From: a virus | Length of the DNA: 21,220 nucleotides | IMG/VR virus record: IMGVR_UViG_3300020121_000266 | Location: 1-21,220 of that record | Direction: 5' to 3' (one strand) | Part shown: in pieces, positions 6,172 to 15,501 of the stretch | Position numbering within the stretch: the first letter of the stretch is position 1 | Layout of the letters: every line of letters starts with the position of its first letter | Position numbers and translations under genes: made by a program | The notes under the pieces: model-generated | The model's input: the letters and a program-made list of their open reading frames with translations, nothing else | What the model was told of the DNA's origin: nothing | The model's database searches: none

Positions 6172-9100
6172 TATGACAACCTCGCATTGGCCTGCAGATC
6201 GAAATCACACCAGATACCAGCCGCCGGTCCACTGGTGAGCGAAATACAGTTACCGCCTCCCGAAAATATGGCCCCCTGCCCAGAAACAGCACCCGTGGCT
6301 AAATACGCGCCACTGGTAGTATTGCGGCATTGGTTTTGCACACCGTTGGCCCAGAGCGTAATCGTTGGGACGGCCCGCATCGGTACGGTAAATCGCCAGC
6401 TGGCCAATCCAAGGTAATTGGCGACAAGACTATAACCAGCTAACGAACCACTAGCAGAGCTACCCTTCGGCGTTGCTGGATTACTGCACCACCAGTAACG
6501 CTGGCACGCCAGCAACTCACTCGGATAGTCCGGCAACGCGAATAGCGGCGCAACCGTACCCTCGGTCAACGACACATCGAATAGTTGGAAGTTGCTCGGG
6601 GCAACATTACAGAAGTTGACTTGATTGCTGGTGCAATAGCCTGAAGTCGCAGCCCATACGTTGGCCGCAGCAGGCAAACCGCACATCAGTGCCCAACGTA
6701 TTTCCAATCCGGTCGTGTTATCGACTGCCCATGTGCCCGTGGTATCCAACGTAACCGTGATAGTCTTGACGACGTCGGTAAGGGCTTCGCCTGCCGCGAT
6801 CGTATATTCAGCGATATAGTTTCGATTGAGCGCGGCGTTATTAAAGCTCACGCAATATGTCCCGGCCGGTGCGTTGACGCCAAACTGCAAGGTCACCGTT
6901 TTCGCAGTGGACTTGCCGCATTGCAGATCGACAACACGAAACCCTTCAAAGAAATGCTTGATATACAGGTATTTCGCACTACTGACGACGGAATCGTTGC
7001 CCAAGCATCTAACTTGCAAGCGATATGGCGAACCAGACGGCGTTGGCGATGCCCACTGATACGTACTCACCGCGCCTGTGTTGCTACCAGTAACGAGAAA
7101 CATATCGACTGGAAAGGCAGCCGCAACCAACGCATTGAGCACCGTCGTGCCGTTCTCCTGCGAAATCATCATCGCACTGTTAATAAGGTAATTCTTTTTC
7201 GGCACGCCGATATTGTTGCGGGCCTGTGCCTGTTGTGGCGTGGACAACGCCTGCGCCTGATCGTAGCGCACCACACCGCCAGCCTGCACCCCACCGGGAA
7301 TCGCCACCCACTGGCTGGAATTACCGTCAAAATAACGGAAAAAAAGTATGCCTGTGTCAGTCTCGTACCAGACGGAGTTATTGGGTGCACCAACCGGAGG
7401 CGTATCCGACGCCATGAAAGTCGGAGCCGTTCCCGTTGCTCCTGTTGCTCCCGTCGGTCCAGCACTGCCTGTAGATCCAGTTGGGCCTGTCGGTCCCGGC
7501 ACCCCTGCCTTGTTATCGACGTACTGCTTGGTCGCAACATTGAATGCATTAGTTGGATCGTATTGCACAGACACGTGCCCGGCACCATCAACAGAAAGCG
7601 GCGTATCCTGCAAGACGTTGGCGACGTAACGATTGACGACAAAAAAATCAGACTGGTCGGCGCCGAACGACCACGTCCTGCTGCCGTTGGTCTGGGTGAC
7701 AATCGAATTCGAACTCGAGCCCGGATCGGTCTTGTTCAGGACAACCGTCGGCGCCGACTTGGTGATAGTGAGATCGCCGGACATGGTATCGCCGGCCTTG
7801 GCTACCCGCAGCGCATCCTGGGCATCGACGTAAGCCTGCGTGGCACCTCCAGTTTTGCTATCGACATATTGCTTGGTGGCTAATTGCAACGCCGTAGTCG
7901 GATCGGCTGGCACCGTGATCGGTCCGGCGGCATTGGTGACCTTGCCAGTCTGAGTCCAGTTCATCACCTCGTTGCCGCCCAGCGACATCGCCACGACGCC
8001 GGAGGCTTTGCGGAACAGACCACTGCCAGTCTCGGCCGAGAATGAAAACGCCGGCGAACTCAGCAGACCGTCGACTCCCTTGATCGACAGTGCCGTGGTG
8101 ATGGTGCCGCCGATCGAGATTCGGTTGACGCCACCGACAGAGACAACAACTTGGTTGCCGCTCACGGTCGAGTACCACAGCCCGCTATTGTTGCCGAAGT
8201 TGAGCGACGGAGCTGCCGCAGTACCGACCGGCAGCGCCAACGCCCCGGTCATGGTGTCGCCGGCCTTCAAAACAAACGCACTTGGATCAGGTGCTGGTCC
8301 TGTTGCTCCTGTAGGTCCTACGTCGCCTGCCGGTCCGGTTACGCCAGCACTCCCTGCGGTACCGGTATCGCCCTTGGGTCCGGTTGCACCATCAGCACCA
8401 GCTGTACCCGGAGTACCCGGAATTCCCTGACTCCCCGCCGGTCCGGTTACGCCTTGAAGACCTTGCGATCCGGCAGCACCGGTAGGTCCAGCTATGCCTT
8501 GCGATCCGGCGGGACCGGTGGCGCCGACACCACCCGGAGTACCCGGGATTCCCTGACTACCCGCCGGTCCGGTCGCACCTACACCACCCGGAGTACCTGC
8601 AGTACCGGTATCGCCCTTCGGTCCAGTGGCGCCGACGCCACCCGGAGTACCGGCGGTACCGGTATCGCCCTTCGGTCCGGTTACACCGTCGATGCCAGCA
8701 GTACCTGCATCGCCCTTCGGTCCGGTGGCGCCGACAGAGCCGGGAATGCCTTGTGTCCCGGCGCTTCCGGTCGGTCCCTGAACGCCCTGAATACCCTGAA
8801 TACCCTGAATACCCTGCGAGCCGGCCGGTCCGGTAACCCCCGGAGGTCCGGCTACGCCCTGAATGCCCTGAGTCCCAGCAGGACCGGTAACGCCGGGTGT
8901 GCCCTGACTGCCTGCAGGTCCGGTAGCGCCTACACCGCCCGAAGTGCCGGGCGTCCCGGCCGTCCCTTGCGCACCCGTGGGACCGGTAGCCCCACCACCC
9001 GGCCCGATCGGTCCGGTCGGTCCAGTATCGCCTCCACCGGGCCCAACCGGCCCAATCGGACCGGTGGCGCCAAAACCGGTGGCTCCAGTGGGACCGGGGG

Positions 9101-10049
9101 TACCGGGGGTACCGGCAGAGCCCTGAACGCCAGCCGGTCCGGTAGGACCAGCCGTACCGGGTGTACCGGGAGTACCGTCCAATCCAGCAGGTCCAGTAGG
9201 ACCAGCACCGCCGGGCGTCCCTGCCGCGCCTTGGGCTCCGGTCGGACCTGCCGTGCCCTGAATGCCCTGAATACCTTGAATACCCTGCGATCCGGCGGGA
9301 CCGGTAGGACCAGCCGTTCCAGCAGTTCCGGCGGGACCGGTGGCGCCGGCGGGACCAATCCCACCCGCTGGTCCGGTAGCACCGGCCGCGCCAGCCGGAC
9401 CGGTCGGGCCTTCAGTACCGGTCCCCGACCCGCTGCCTGCAGGTCCGGTCGGACCGGTAGATCCTACACCCGGCGCTCCGGGCGTCCCGGTCGGGCCCGT
9501 GCCCAGCGATCCGGTCGGACCGGTCGGTCCAAACCCACCTGCCGTGCCCACCGCGCCGGTCGGACCTGGAGGACCCAACGGTCCGGTATGGCCGAAAGCA
9601 CCGGTCGGTCCGGTCGCTCCCGGCACGCCAACACCGATCGGTCCGTCCTGACCTACAGGACCCGTCGGTCCGGTGAAGGCCCCTGCTCCGGTCGGTCCGG
9701 TCGCCCCTGCGCCGGTCGGACCGACGATGCCCGTCGAACCGGTCGGTCCCGTCGCCGCTGCCCCGACCGGGCCGGTCGGTCCGGTCAGGCTGATGCCGGT
9801 CGGACCCAACGGACCATCGCGTCCGGTCGGACCAGTCGGACCGGTCCCCAGCGGTCCGGTCGGACCCGTATTGCCGGGTCCGGTAGCTCCGGTCGGTCCG
9901 GTATTTCCGGTCGGCCCGCCCAGCGGTCCGGTAGGTCCCGACGGCCCAGTGCCTCCCGTCGGACCTCCGGGAATACCCGGAGGACCGGTGTGTCCGGCAA
10001 TCACCACCGGAAACGCTGCAATCCGAGCTGCTGGCAAAATACTGGCCAT
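6171..10049 (-). CDS. giant collagen-like tail fibre / receptor-binding protein
   Basis: About 1292 residues. I start at the ATG at 10049 ([19 protein letters not shown]) because it follows the upstream TGA by one base and matches the N-termini of five related genes; an in-frame start at 10094 would overlap the previous gene. Order: short anchor peptide (1-18); collagen-like Gly-X-Y region (about 19-586) rich in [18 protein letters not shown] and [10 protein letters not shown]; tail-fibre repeats with [11 protein letters not shown] (about 593), ATKQYVDSK (about 725), [11 protein letters not shown] (about 750) and ATKQYVDNK (about 840); a second short collagen patch (about 850-875); and a C-terminal domain starting near [15 protein letters not shown] (about 952) with ACQRYWW, likely the carbohydrate/receptor-binding head. 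It probably trimerises via the collagen shaft. Confidence 0.88.
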   Translation of the reverse strand: MASILPAARIAAFPVVIAGHTGPPGIPGGPTGGTGPSGPTGPLGGPTGNTGPTGATGPGNTGPTGPLGTGPTGPTGRDGPLGPTGISLTGPTGPVGAAATGPTGSTGIVGPTGAGATGPTGAGAFTGPTGPVGQDGPIGVGVPGATGPTGAFGHTGPLGPPGPTGAVGTAGGFGPTGPTGSLGTGPTGTPGAPGVGSTGPTGPAGSGSGTGTEGPTGPAGAAGATGPAGGIGPAGATGPAGTAGTAGPTGPAGSQGIQGIQGIQGTAGPTGAQGAAGTPGGAGPTGPAGLDGTPGTPGTAGPTGPAGVQGSAGTPGTPGPTGATGFGATGPIGPVGPGGGDTGPTGPIGPGGGATGPTGAQGTAGTPGTSGGVGATGPAGSQGTPGVTGPAGTQGIQGVAGPPGVTGPAGSQGIQGIQGIQGVQGPTGSAGTQGIPGSVGATGPKGDAGTAGIDGVTGPKGDTGTAGTPGGVGATGPKGDTGTAGTPGGVGATGPAGSQGIPGTPGGVGATGPAGSQGIAGPTGAAGSQGLQGVTGPAGSQGIPGTPGTAGADGATGPKGDTGTAGSAGVTGPAGDVGPTGATGPAPDPSAFVLKAGDTMTGALALPVGTAAAPSLNFGNNSGLWYSTVSGNQVVVSVGGVNRISIGGTITTALSIKGVDGLLSSPAFSFSAETGSGLFRKASGVVAMSLGGNEVMNWTQTGKVTNAAGPITVPADPTTALQLATKQYVDSKTGGATQAYVDAQDALRVAKAGDTMSGDLTITKSAPTVVLNKTDPGSSSNSIVTQTNGSRTWSFGADQSDFFVVNRYVANVLQDTPLSVDGAGHVSVQYDPTNAFNVATKQYVDNKAGVPGPTGPTGSTGSAGPTGATGATGTAPTFMASDTPPVGAPNNSVWYETDTGILFFRYFDGNSSQWVAIPGGVQAGGVVRYDQAQALSTPQQAQARNNIGVPKKNYLINSAMMISQENGTTVLNALVAAAFPVDMFLVTGSNTGAVSTYQWASPTPSGSPYRLQVRCLGNDSVVSSAKYLYIKHFFEGFRVVDLQCGKSTAKTVTLQFGVNAPAGTYCVSFNNAALNRNYIAEYTIAAGEALTDVVKTITVTLDTTGTWAVDNTTGLEIRWALMCGLPAAANVWAATSGYCTSNQVNFCNVAPSNFQLFDVSLTEGTVAPLFALPDYPSELLACQRYWWCSNPATPKGSSASGSLAGYSLVANYLGLASWRFTVPMRAVPTITLWANGVQNQCRNTTSGAYLATGAVSGQGAIFSGGGNCISLTSGPAAGIWCDFDLQANARLS
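8338..9990 (-). repeat. collagen-coding repeat tract of the giant fibre gene
   Basis: About 1.65 kb of nine-base-periodic DNA encoding Gly-X-Y triplets. It contains near-identical longer repeats: the segment CACCCGGAGTACC...ATCGCCCTTCGGTCC recurs around 8585-8625 and 8638-8675 (about 54-bp spacing), and units encoding [13 protein letters not shown] recur nearby. CCCTGAATA repeats occur at 8785-8811 (three exact copies) and again near 9256-9282. Such DNA is prone to length change by recombination or slippage. Confidence 0.8.
8776..8820 (-). repeat. 9-bp tandem repeat coding [10 protein letters not shown]
   Basis: Five 9-bp units on the plus strand: CCCTGAACG, three exact CCCTGAATA (8785-8811), and CCCTGCGAG. 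On the coding strand these give repeated Ile-Gln-Gly. Because the unit is nine bases, gain or loss keeps the frame and alters shaft length only. Confidence 0.85.
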
Positions 10050-10050
10050 C

Positions 10051-10797
10051 TCACAGCTCCATGAAGGTGTAAGTGATACTGTGTACGCCAGCACCCGACC
10101 CGATCGTCGACTTCAACGACAGATCGAACCAGTACGAATTAAAATACGGATATTGGAATGATGGACGAACCTCCAGCTCAACGAGACTCATGATCGTCAG
10201 CGGGATCGTCATGTCGGGCGCGTAGACTTCCTGCGGTATCCCGATGGCCGTCCCCGTCACCGGATCGCCCTGATCCGGGAAAATGCTTTCAGTACCGTAA
10301 CGACCGGTAACTGTGGTACCGCCACCACCGGTGTTCTCGGCCACCGCAGTAATAATCACCAGCACACGACCACTCGTCATCGGCGCAAAGCCAAAACCGG
10401 CACCGACCATCACCTCGAGCGTATCGACTCCCGCAATGAAGTCATTGTCGGTCGGATCATGGTAGGAATACACCCGTGGAAAATTTATATCCGGCCCATT
10501 GGAAAGATCGATCGCCGGCGGCCCGGTCGGCCCCGTAGGTCCCATTTCGGCAACGGTACCCCCCGGTCCGGTCGGCCCGGTCGGTCCGGTTAGCGTGCCA
10601 TCCAGACCCGGCGTCCCTGTGACTCCCCTTTCCCCGGTCGGCCCGGTCTCCCCTCTCGGGCCGGTTGGTCCTGTGACCGATACGCTGCCCTGCGGTCCGG
10701 TCGGCCCTGTAGGCCCGCCAGACGGCCCCGTCGGCCCGCCGACCACCACGACCGGCTGAGCCAGGATTTGCGCACGAATGGCTGACTCTACTGGCAT
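10051..10797 (-). CDS. collagen-like fibre protein with beta-rich head
   Basis: 248 residues. The N-terminal peptide [20 protein letters not shown] matches the anchor of the other collagen-like genes. Residues 21-94 are Gly-X-Y repeats ([28 protein letters not shown]). The remaining 150 residues form a beta-type head beginning [17 protein letters not shown], with [20 protein letters not shown] near the end. The head's last part aligns by eye with that of the next upstream paralogue ([20 protein letters not shown]), so the two genes look like a duplicated pair. The ATG at 10797 follows the upstream TGA by one base. Probable role: a trimeric fibre or spike on the virion, contacting cell-surface sugars. 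Confidence 0.83.
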   Translation of the reverse strand: MPVESAIRAQILAQPVVVVGGPTGPSGGPTGPTGPQGSVSVTGPTGPRGETGPTGERGVTGTPGLDGTLTGPTGPTGPGGTVAEMGPTGPTGPPAIDLSNGPDINFPRVYSYHDPTDNDFIAGVDTLEVMVGAGFGFAPMTSGRVLVIITAVAENTGGGGTTVTGRYGTESIFPDQGDPVTGTAIGIPQEVYAPDMTIPLTIMSLVELEVRPSFQYPYFNSYWFDLSLKSTIGSGAGVHSITYTFMEL

Positions 10798-10798
10798 G

Positions 10799-11482
10799 TC
10801 AAAACTCTAGCACAATGCAGTTGATATTCCGGACGTTAGCGCCGCCATTATAGGTTGCCAGATCGAACCATCGCATCGGTGGAATATTAACCGAATCCCC
10901 CGAATCCCTATAATTAAGCACATACGTCGTCGTGAACGGGATCGAGAACCCGGATCCGTCATCGCCAATTTCGATCGCATCCCCATAACCGGAAAACTCA
11001 CCGCCTCCCGGTGCCGGACCTGTATTTGAGGAAATACCAATTTTGAACACAGACGTACCCGTCGGTTCAGCAAGCCCGGTAAACATCACAAACAAAATGC
11101 ACGCCGGGCGCTTGGGCTGATAATAAAACCTGCAGCCGACCGAAGCCCCGGACGTCGTCAACGTGAATCCGACTATGTTTTCGTAATACTGAAAGCGGCC
11201 TTCGGGAATGAACTCGAAAGGTCCGGTCGGCCCGGCCGGCCCTGGATAACCATCCGCCCCCGTTGGCCCTCCCTTCCCTGTCATACCTGTCAATGCCGAC
11301 GCCAATCCCGCTATGCCAGCAGGGCCCGTTCGTCCGCGCATGCCGGTTGGCCCAAGCAATCCGGTGGCCCCGATAAACGTCACATCTTCCACAACCCCCG
11401 TCGGTCCTGTCGGACCTTCAGCCGGCCCCATCGGACCGCCGATCACCCGCACCGGATTGACGATGGTCGGGAACTGCGCCAT
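10799..11482 (-). CDS. collagen-like fibre protein with beta-rich head
   Basis: 227 residues. The anchor peptide [16 protein letters not shown] leads into a short collagen-like segment (about 15-88) with interruptions ([15 protein letters not shown]). The C-terminal head has [16 protein letters not shown], a Gly-rich loop [15 protein letters not shown], and a terminal strand ending IVLEF, similar in layout to its downstream neighbour. The collagen part is shorter and less regular than in the other members, with few perfect GPT triplets. The ATG at 11482 shares its A with the upstream TGA. Likely a homotrimeric spike or fibre; the head's ligand cannot be read from sequence. Confidence 0.82.
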   Translation of the reverse strand: MAQFPTIVNPVRVIGGPMGPAEGPTGPTGVVEDVTFIGATGLLGPTGMRGRTGPAGIAGLASALTGMTGKGGPTGADGYPGPAGPTGPFEFIPEGRFQYYENIVGFTLTTSGASVGCRFYYQPKRPACILFVMFTGLAEPTGTSVFKIGISSNTGPAPGGGEFSGYGDAIEIGDDGSGFSIPFTTTYVLNYRDSGDSVNIPPMRWFDLATYNGGANVRNINCIVLEF

Positions 11483-12423
11483 CAGCGAATCCCCATAATG
11501 ACGTAACCGACACTATTGGTTCGATCCGTCGTGTTCAGCGTGAAGCTATCATTGAGGGTCAAGTCAGGAAAACCGCCGCCGTCATAGGCCGCGTTGTAAG
11601 AAATATTGTGGATCGCAACATCCCAGCCAGAGGACGTGCAACGCAAGCCCAAGGTCTGGATGACATACATGCCATAGCAGCCGTTGAACGATGCCCCTTG
11701 ATCACTCCACATCGCCAAGTAGTAAGGCTTCGGACTGAGCGCGACACTGATGACGGTCTCCATAATTCCGTAGGTCGGCACCAAATTGCCGCTATCGACC
11801 AATGGAATCGTCGGATGCATGTCCGGCGTGCAGTCATAGATCGCCATCCGAAACCGCGAATCGGGAGCGGTCGACAGGCACTGCACCGCCATCTTGGTGT
11901 AAACCCGCCCATTCGGGATATACACCGGCGTCAAGATGATCTTGTTGCCGTCAATCCACGCACTTCTAAGCGGATTATTACTGACGATCGGCATCACCAA
12001 ATAGGTCAGCGGACTGGCGAACATCGGTGCCGAAAAACCGCAAACATTGCCTCCACCGAGAGGGCCTGCCGGACCTGCAGGACCAGTCGGTCCCGTCGCA
12101 GGCCCGGAAGCTCCGGTCGGACCTACGCTACCGGTAGGTCCTTGCGGCCCAGTGTCTCCGGTCGGTCCAGTATCTCCGGGCGGACCTTGATCACCAATTC
12201 CGAACGGTCCAGTCGCCCCCACAGGTCCGGTCGGGCCGGTCTCCCCGGGCAATCCTGCAGGACCAGTCCCGGTCGCTCCCGTCGGGCCGATCGCTCCGGT
12301 TGGCCCAGTGGTCGACACCGATCCTGTCGGTCCAGTAGGTCCGGTAGGTCCCCCCGAAGGTCCAGTCGGGCCTCCAACCACCTTAACCGGTTGCGCCAGG
12401 ATCTGTTTGGGAGCACGGGCCAT
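11482..12423 (-). CDS. collagen-like fibre protein with FRMAxYDC head
   Basis: 313 residues. [18 protein letters not shown] is the shared anchor. Residues 18-125 are collagen-like ([24 protein letters not shown]). From about 126 a 190-residue head begins [15 protein letters not shown]. It contains FRMAIYDC (191-198) and DMHPTIPL (201-208), a [14 protein letters not shown] strand, and closes with YVIMGIR. The same landmarks recur in the upstream gene, so these are paralogues whose heads have diverged, probably under selection by receptor variation. Stop and start overlap at both ends (TGATG). Virion surface fibre inferred from collagen shaft plus head; binding target unknown. Confidence 0.84.
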   Translation of the reverse strand: MARAPKQILAQPVKVVGGPTGPSGGPTGPTGPTGSVSTTGPTGAIGPTGATGTGPAGLPGETGPTGPVGATGPFGIGDQGPPGDTGPTGDTGPQGPTGSVGPTGASGPATGPTGPAGPAGPLGGGNVCGFSAPMFASPLTYLVMPIVSNNPLRSAWIDGNKIILTPVYIPNGRVYTKMAVQCLSTAPDSRFRMAIYDCTPDMHPTIPLVDSGNLVPTYGIMETVISVALSPKPYYLAMWSDQGASFNGCYGMYVIQTLGLRCTSSGWDVAIHNISYNAAYDGGGFPDLTLNDSFTLNTTDRTNSVGYVIMGIR

Positions 12424-13400
12424 CAGCGCATCCCCATGAGCAGAACGGCCCCGCTGGCAAAATCCAGATCGGGCGTCGTCATGGCGGTCAGATTGATGAA
12501 ACCCTGATTGTAGCCGTAATTAAAATTGGAATATTTCATCTGGACGGCTTCGAACATCCACTGAGTATTGTCAGCGTATTTACGCCAACCCAATACAGGC
12601 GCCGGCTGATCGCTGGCCATAGCCCGGTAATACACACCGTAGGTATTGCTCAAAAATGCGAAGTAATACGGCTTCGCCTGCAGCGCCAAACTACTAAACG
12701 AAAATCCGATGCGTCCATGTCCACCAGGAATAATGTCCGGGCTCTGGATCAACGGTACGGTGGGATGCATGTTGACGTCGCAATCATAGAGCGCCATCCG
12801 AAAGAAGACGCCAAAACTGCGCTCTTGATAAGAGTCGACCACCAACTCGGTGAAAGATCGCGGAAATGGCACGAACACCGGCACCAGGATGATCACACCG
12901 TTGGGCATCTGGTAATACTGAAGACTACCTGTAAAATCGACATTGAACCGATTCAGATACGTCGGGGTCAAGTAGACCTCTGAAGCCGCAAAGATCGGTG
13001 CCTGCAATCCGCCATAAGAGCCGGCCCCCGTAGGTCCCACCGTTCCCGTAATACCGGCTGGTCCGCCGGCATTTCCGGGCACTCCCGTCCGACCTGCGAA
13101 CCCAGTGATCCCGGTTGGACCTTCGTCTCCCCAATCACCCCACCAACCGGTAGGACCGAGTTCGATCACCTCCGGCGGTCCGGTAGCCCCCCGTGGCCCG
13201 GTCGGTCCTGTACCAGCATTAGAGCCGGTAGCTCCAAAATCGCCGACCGGTCCTGTCATCCCTCGAGGTCCGGTGGTGCCTATCGCCAACGAACTTCCTT
13301 CTGGACCCGGCAAACCCGGTGGACCCAAAGCGCCGGTTATCCCAAGCACTACGGTCGGCTTGAGGGTGATTGGAGCGGGATCATGTTGCTTTACCGGCAT
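12423..13400 (-). CDS. collagen-like fibre protein with FRMAxYDC head
   Basis: 325 residues from the ATG at 13400, which shares its A with the upstream TGA and gives [20 protein letters not shown], nearly the same beginning as the first collagen gene ([19 protein letters not shown]). A longer in-frame start at 13448 is rejected. The collagen-like part (about 20-127) is irregular, with the aromatic insert [16 protein letters not shown]. The head has FRMALYDC (200-207), NMHPTVPL (210-217), [11 protein letters not shown] and a terminal LLMGMR, paralogous to the downstream gene. It is probably a separate fibre or an alternative receptor-binding spike. Confidence 0.84.
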   Translation of the reverse strand: MPVKQHDPAPITLKPTVVLGITGALGPPGLPGPEGSSLAIGTTGPRGMTGPVGDFGATGSNAGTGPTGPRGATGPPEVIELGPTGWWGDWGDEGPTGITGFAGRTGVPGNAGGPAGITGTVGPTGAGSYGGLQAPIFAASEVYLTPTYLNRFNVDFTGSLQYYQMPNGVIILVPVFVPFPRSFTELVVDSYQERSFGVFFRMALYDCDVNMHPTVPLIQSPDIIPGGHGRIGFSFSSLALQAKPYYFAFLSNTYGVYYRAMASDQPAPVLGWRKYADNTQWMFEAVQMKYSNFNYGYNQGFINLTAMTTPDLDFASGAVLLMGMR

Positions 13401-13987
13401 CAGACATGCCTCGCTGAAAACGTCTGGGCGCCAAGCACAGAGCCCCATTGCTCCAGCGCCATGATCGTCATGCGCCCTTCAGGGTTGGTGGTGAGCCATT
13501 GCTCCAGACCGATCTGAGTAAGCCGGGCCTCCAGAGGATAGGTAACCGTGCTGTCGATGTTGAACTCGATCTCACGCAAGAACGGCGAGCTACTGGTGGT
13601 GCCGTTGATCTGCAGCAGTCGGTAATACCGCCAGGAATTCGTGTTGGCCGACAGGGTCGTAAGCGTCTGTAGCGTCGAGCCGCCAAGGGTGAAGAACGAG
13701 CCGATGTCGGTCCACACCGAAGCATCGTTCGATCCCTGCCACTTCCAGTCACCGTGGGCCGTACCAGCGACGTCCTGATACCACTTGGCTTCGATGATGT
13801 TGCGGGCGACACCGAAATCAAATCGTAATTCGCGACCGCTTTGACCGTTGCTCCACCAGAGTTCATTGGCCTGCGAACCGTTCACCAGCATGGTGATGTT
13901 GCCGGCGCCCAGCGTTGACGTCGTCGTCACCGTAATCCAGGCGGTCCGATTGCCGCTGCCCCCCGAGTTTGTATAAGCGTTGGCCAT
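13400..13987 (-). CDS. discoidin/F5-8C-like carbohydrate-binding tail protein
   Basis: 195 residues (MANAYTNSGGSGNRTAWITV). The pattern LWWSNGQSGRELRFDFG, then IIEAKWYQDVAGTAHGDW, KWQGSNDASVWTDIGSFFTL and WRYYRLLQINGTTSS is that of a discoidin / F5-8 type C jelly-roll, a galactose-binding-like fold that attaches virions or enzymes to glycans. The tail end carries two related short units, RLTQIGLEQWLTT and RMTIMALEQWGSV. These resemble the TQ-x-G-x-E-V units found at the C-termini of many phage tail proteins. The ATG at 13987 lies four bases after the upstream TAA. Probable cell-surface binding accessory protein; specificity unknown. Confidence 0.8.
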   Translation of the reverse strand: MANAYTNSGGSGNRTAWITVTTTSTLGAGNITMLVNGSQANELWWSNGQSGRELRFDFGVARNIIEAKWYQDVAGTAHGDWKWQGSNDASVWTDIGSFFTLGGSTLQTLTTLSANTNSWRYYRLLQINGTTSSSPFLREIEFNIDSTVTYPLEARLTQIGLEQWLTTNPEGRMTIMALEQWGSVLGAQTFSARHV

Positions 13988-13991
13988 GCTG

Positions 13992-15497
13992 TTACGCCGT
14001 TACGATCGGTCCGATGTTGACACTGTTGACACCATTTGCAGTCCACGCAGCTCCGGTCGCCGGATCGACCAAGTCGTTGCGGGCAATCCAGCTCCATACT
14101 GCGGTGTTAAGCGCCGTATTAGGGCCCTGCACCGTGGTTGCCCCTGATTTGAGCTGCACCGATGCATTGCGAGTCCCGGCATCGGTCTTGGTGAAAAAGC
14201 CACGGGTAGTGACGCCGACGATATTGGCCGGCGCCACCGCAATGCTGCCGATAGTGTAGAGGTCGGCCTGACCGTTGACTGAAGAACCCACGTAGCTGGT
14301 GAAGACATCCTGCAGCAATTCGCTGACGCAGTCGGCATTCATGCCGGGCGTAATAATCAGCGTGGGGCTGTAGACGTTCGGTGTGCCAAGCGTCCCGCCA
14401 GGATTGGATACCGGCCACGTCGCATAGTTCTGCGTTAATGCAATTGCGTTAACCGGCACGCTGGTGGAATTGATGACGTTATAGGTGATATTGGCGTCTT
14501 GGTTGAGCCCGAACCAATAGGTCTGACCCGCAGCCACCCGAACCGGCGTCGGGAAGGTCAACGGCACCATGCCCACGGTCGGATCGGTGAATTCCGCCGA
14601 CGTAGCCAGCAGATTGCCGATCGTGTTCGAGGAATTGGAAAATATCGCTGCCCGCAGATGCCCCGGACCACCGCCACCACTGATGTTGCAGTTGACCAGA
14701 GCGCCGGTGATCAAACCGCTATAGGACGACGTGAACTGAACGTAGCGACAATCATTGGCGTTGAACCCGTTGGCAACGTTAATGGGACCAAACGCCAACT
14801 GGTTGATCGGCGCTGTCGAGCGGGAAAGCTGCACTGACACGTCCGAAGCGGGCCTTCGTGTGTAGCACCGGATATCCCCGACCCACGGCACGCTGGCCGC
14901 ATCGGAACGCCAAAGGAAATCATCGATGTAATGGTTGCCGGCACCTACCGCCTGCGATCCCAGCTGTAGCTTGTTGGCGTAGTTGTTGACGGTAGTCGCG
15001 GTATCGAGCGAACCCAGAAAGAAATCGTTGTTGGGGTTGCCGCTCTTGCGGATCGCGATCGAGCCAGCCGTGTTATGCACCACCACTTCGATCTCGAACG
15101 CATACCAGACGCCCTGGGCCGGAAACGCTCCGCTGTACAACGCCAGCAGCGAGCCCGTAGGGCCGCCTGCCGTCAGCAGAATGACACCATCGCTGCGAAA
15201 CACTACCGAACACTGGGCGGTGGTGCCGTCAAACAGCTCGAGATAAAACCCCAGATTGGTGCCGGTGATGGCCGAAGACTGCTGAAAACTGACCGTGAAA
15301 TGGTGGATCGAATCGTTCTGCCCGCTAGTCTTGATCAGCGTAGTCGAATTGCTGATGGTGAACCCGCGTGATCCGGAAAACCGCCCCGTGATGAAGGTGG
15401 AAGAATTCGGATTTAATGAAGCGGCATCCCAGTAACCGGCGACGGCATCAGCCATCACCGCGTACATGTCAAAGCCGTCTCCAAAAAAGAACGCCAT
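13992..15497 (-). CDS. LamG/ConA-like virion protein
   Basis: About 501 residues. A GTG at 15500 precedes the ATG at 15497; I prefer the ATG because AGG then sits seven bases upstream. The start MAFFFGDGFDMYAVMADAV is a form I associate with phage structural proteins carrying a concanavalin/LamG-like jelly-roll. The segment from about 30 to 200 (GFYLELFDGTTAQCSVVF, WYAFEIEVVVHNTAGSIAI, HYIDDFLWRSD) fits that fold. The middle (GHLRAAIFSNSSNTIGNLL, AGQTYWFGLNQDAN) looks like a second beta-sandwich. No catalytic motif is seen. It lies between two collagen-like genes, so a role in the fibre/adsorption apparatus is inferred. Confidence 0.78.
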   Translation of the reverse strand: MAFFFGDGFDMYAVMADAVAGYWDAASLNPNSSTFITGRFSGSRGFTISNSTTLIKTSGQNDSIHHFTVSFQQSSAITGTNLGFYLELFDGTTAQCSVVFRSDGVILLTAGGPTGSLLALYSGAFPAQGVWYAFEIEVVVHNTAGSIAIRKSGNPNNDFFLGSLDTATTVNNYANKLQLGSQAVGAGNHYIDDFLWRSDAASVPWVGDIRCYTRRPASDVSVQLSRSTAPINQLAFGPINVANGFNANDCRYVQFTSSYSGLITGALVNCNISGGGGPGHLRAAIFSNSSNTIGNLLATSAEFTDPTVGMVPLTFPTPVRVAAGQTYWFGLNQDANITYNVINSTSVPVNAIALTQNYATWPVSNPGGTLGTPNVYSPTLIITPGMNADCVSELLQDVFTSYVGSSVNGQADLYTIGSIAVAPANIVGVTTRGFFTKTDAGTRNASVQLKSGATTVQGPNTALNTAVWSWIARNDLVDPATGAAWTANGVNSVNIGPIVTA

Positions 15498-15501
15498 CAC
15501 C

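Noticed and set aside
8338-9990. Regularly spaced repeats resembling a CRISPR array
   Set aside because: Period is nine bases and coincides with collagen codons; no uniform 25-40 bp repeats with unique spacers and no cas genes.
6171-10049. Diversity-generating retroelement target in the fibre C-terminus
   Set aside because: No reverse transcriptase, no second near-identical template copy of the 3' end and no adenine-biased variable region are visible in the window.
8151-10064. A 637-codon open frame on the plus strand opposite the collagen tract
   Set aside because: Its product is a low-complexity Ser/Gly/Thr/Arg string that simply mirrors the Gly-X-Y repeat DNA; no ribosome site, wrong strand for the module, and no domain.
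10050-10094. Longer N-terminus for the giant collagen gene (start at 10094)
   Set aside because: Would overlap the preceding gene and add residues absent from the shared anchor; the start at 10049 follows the stop by one base and matches the paralogues.
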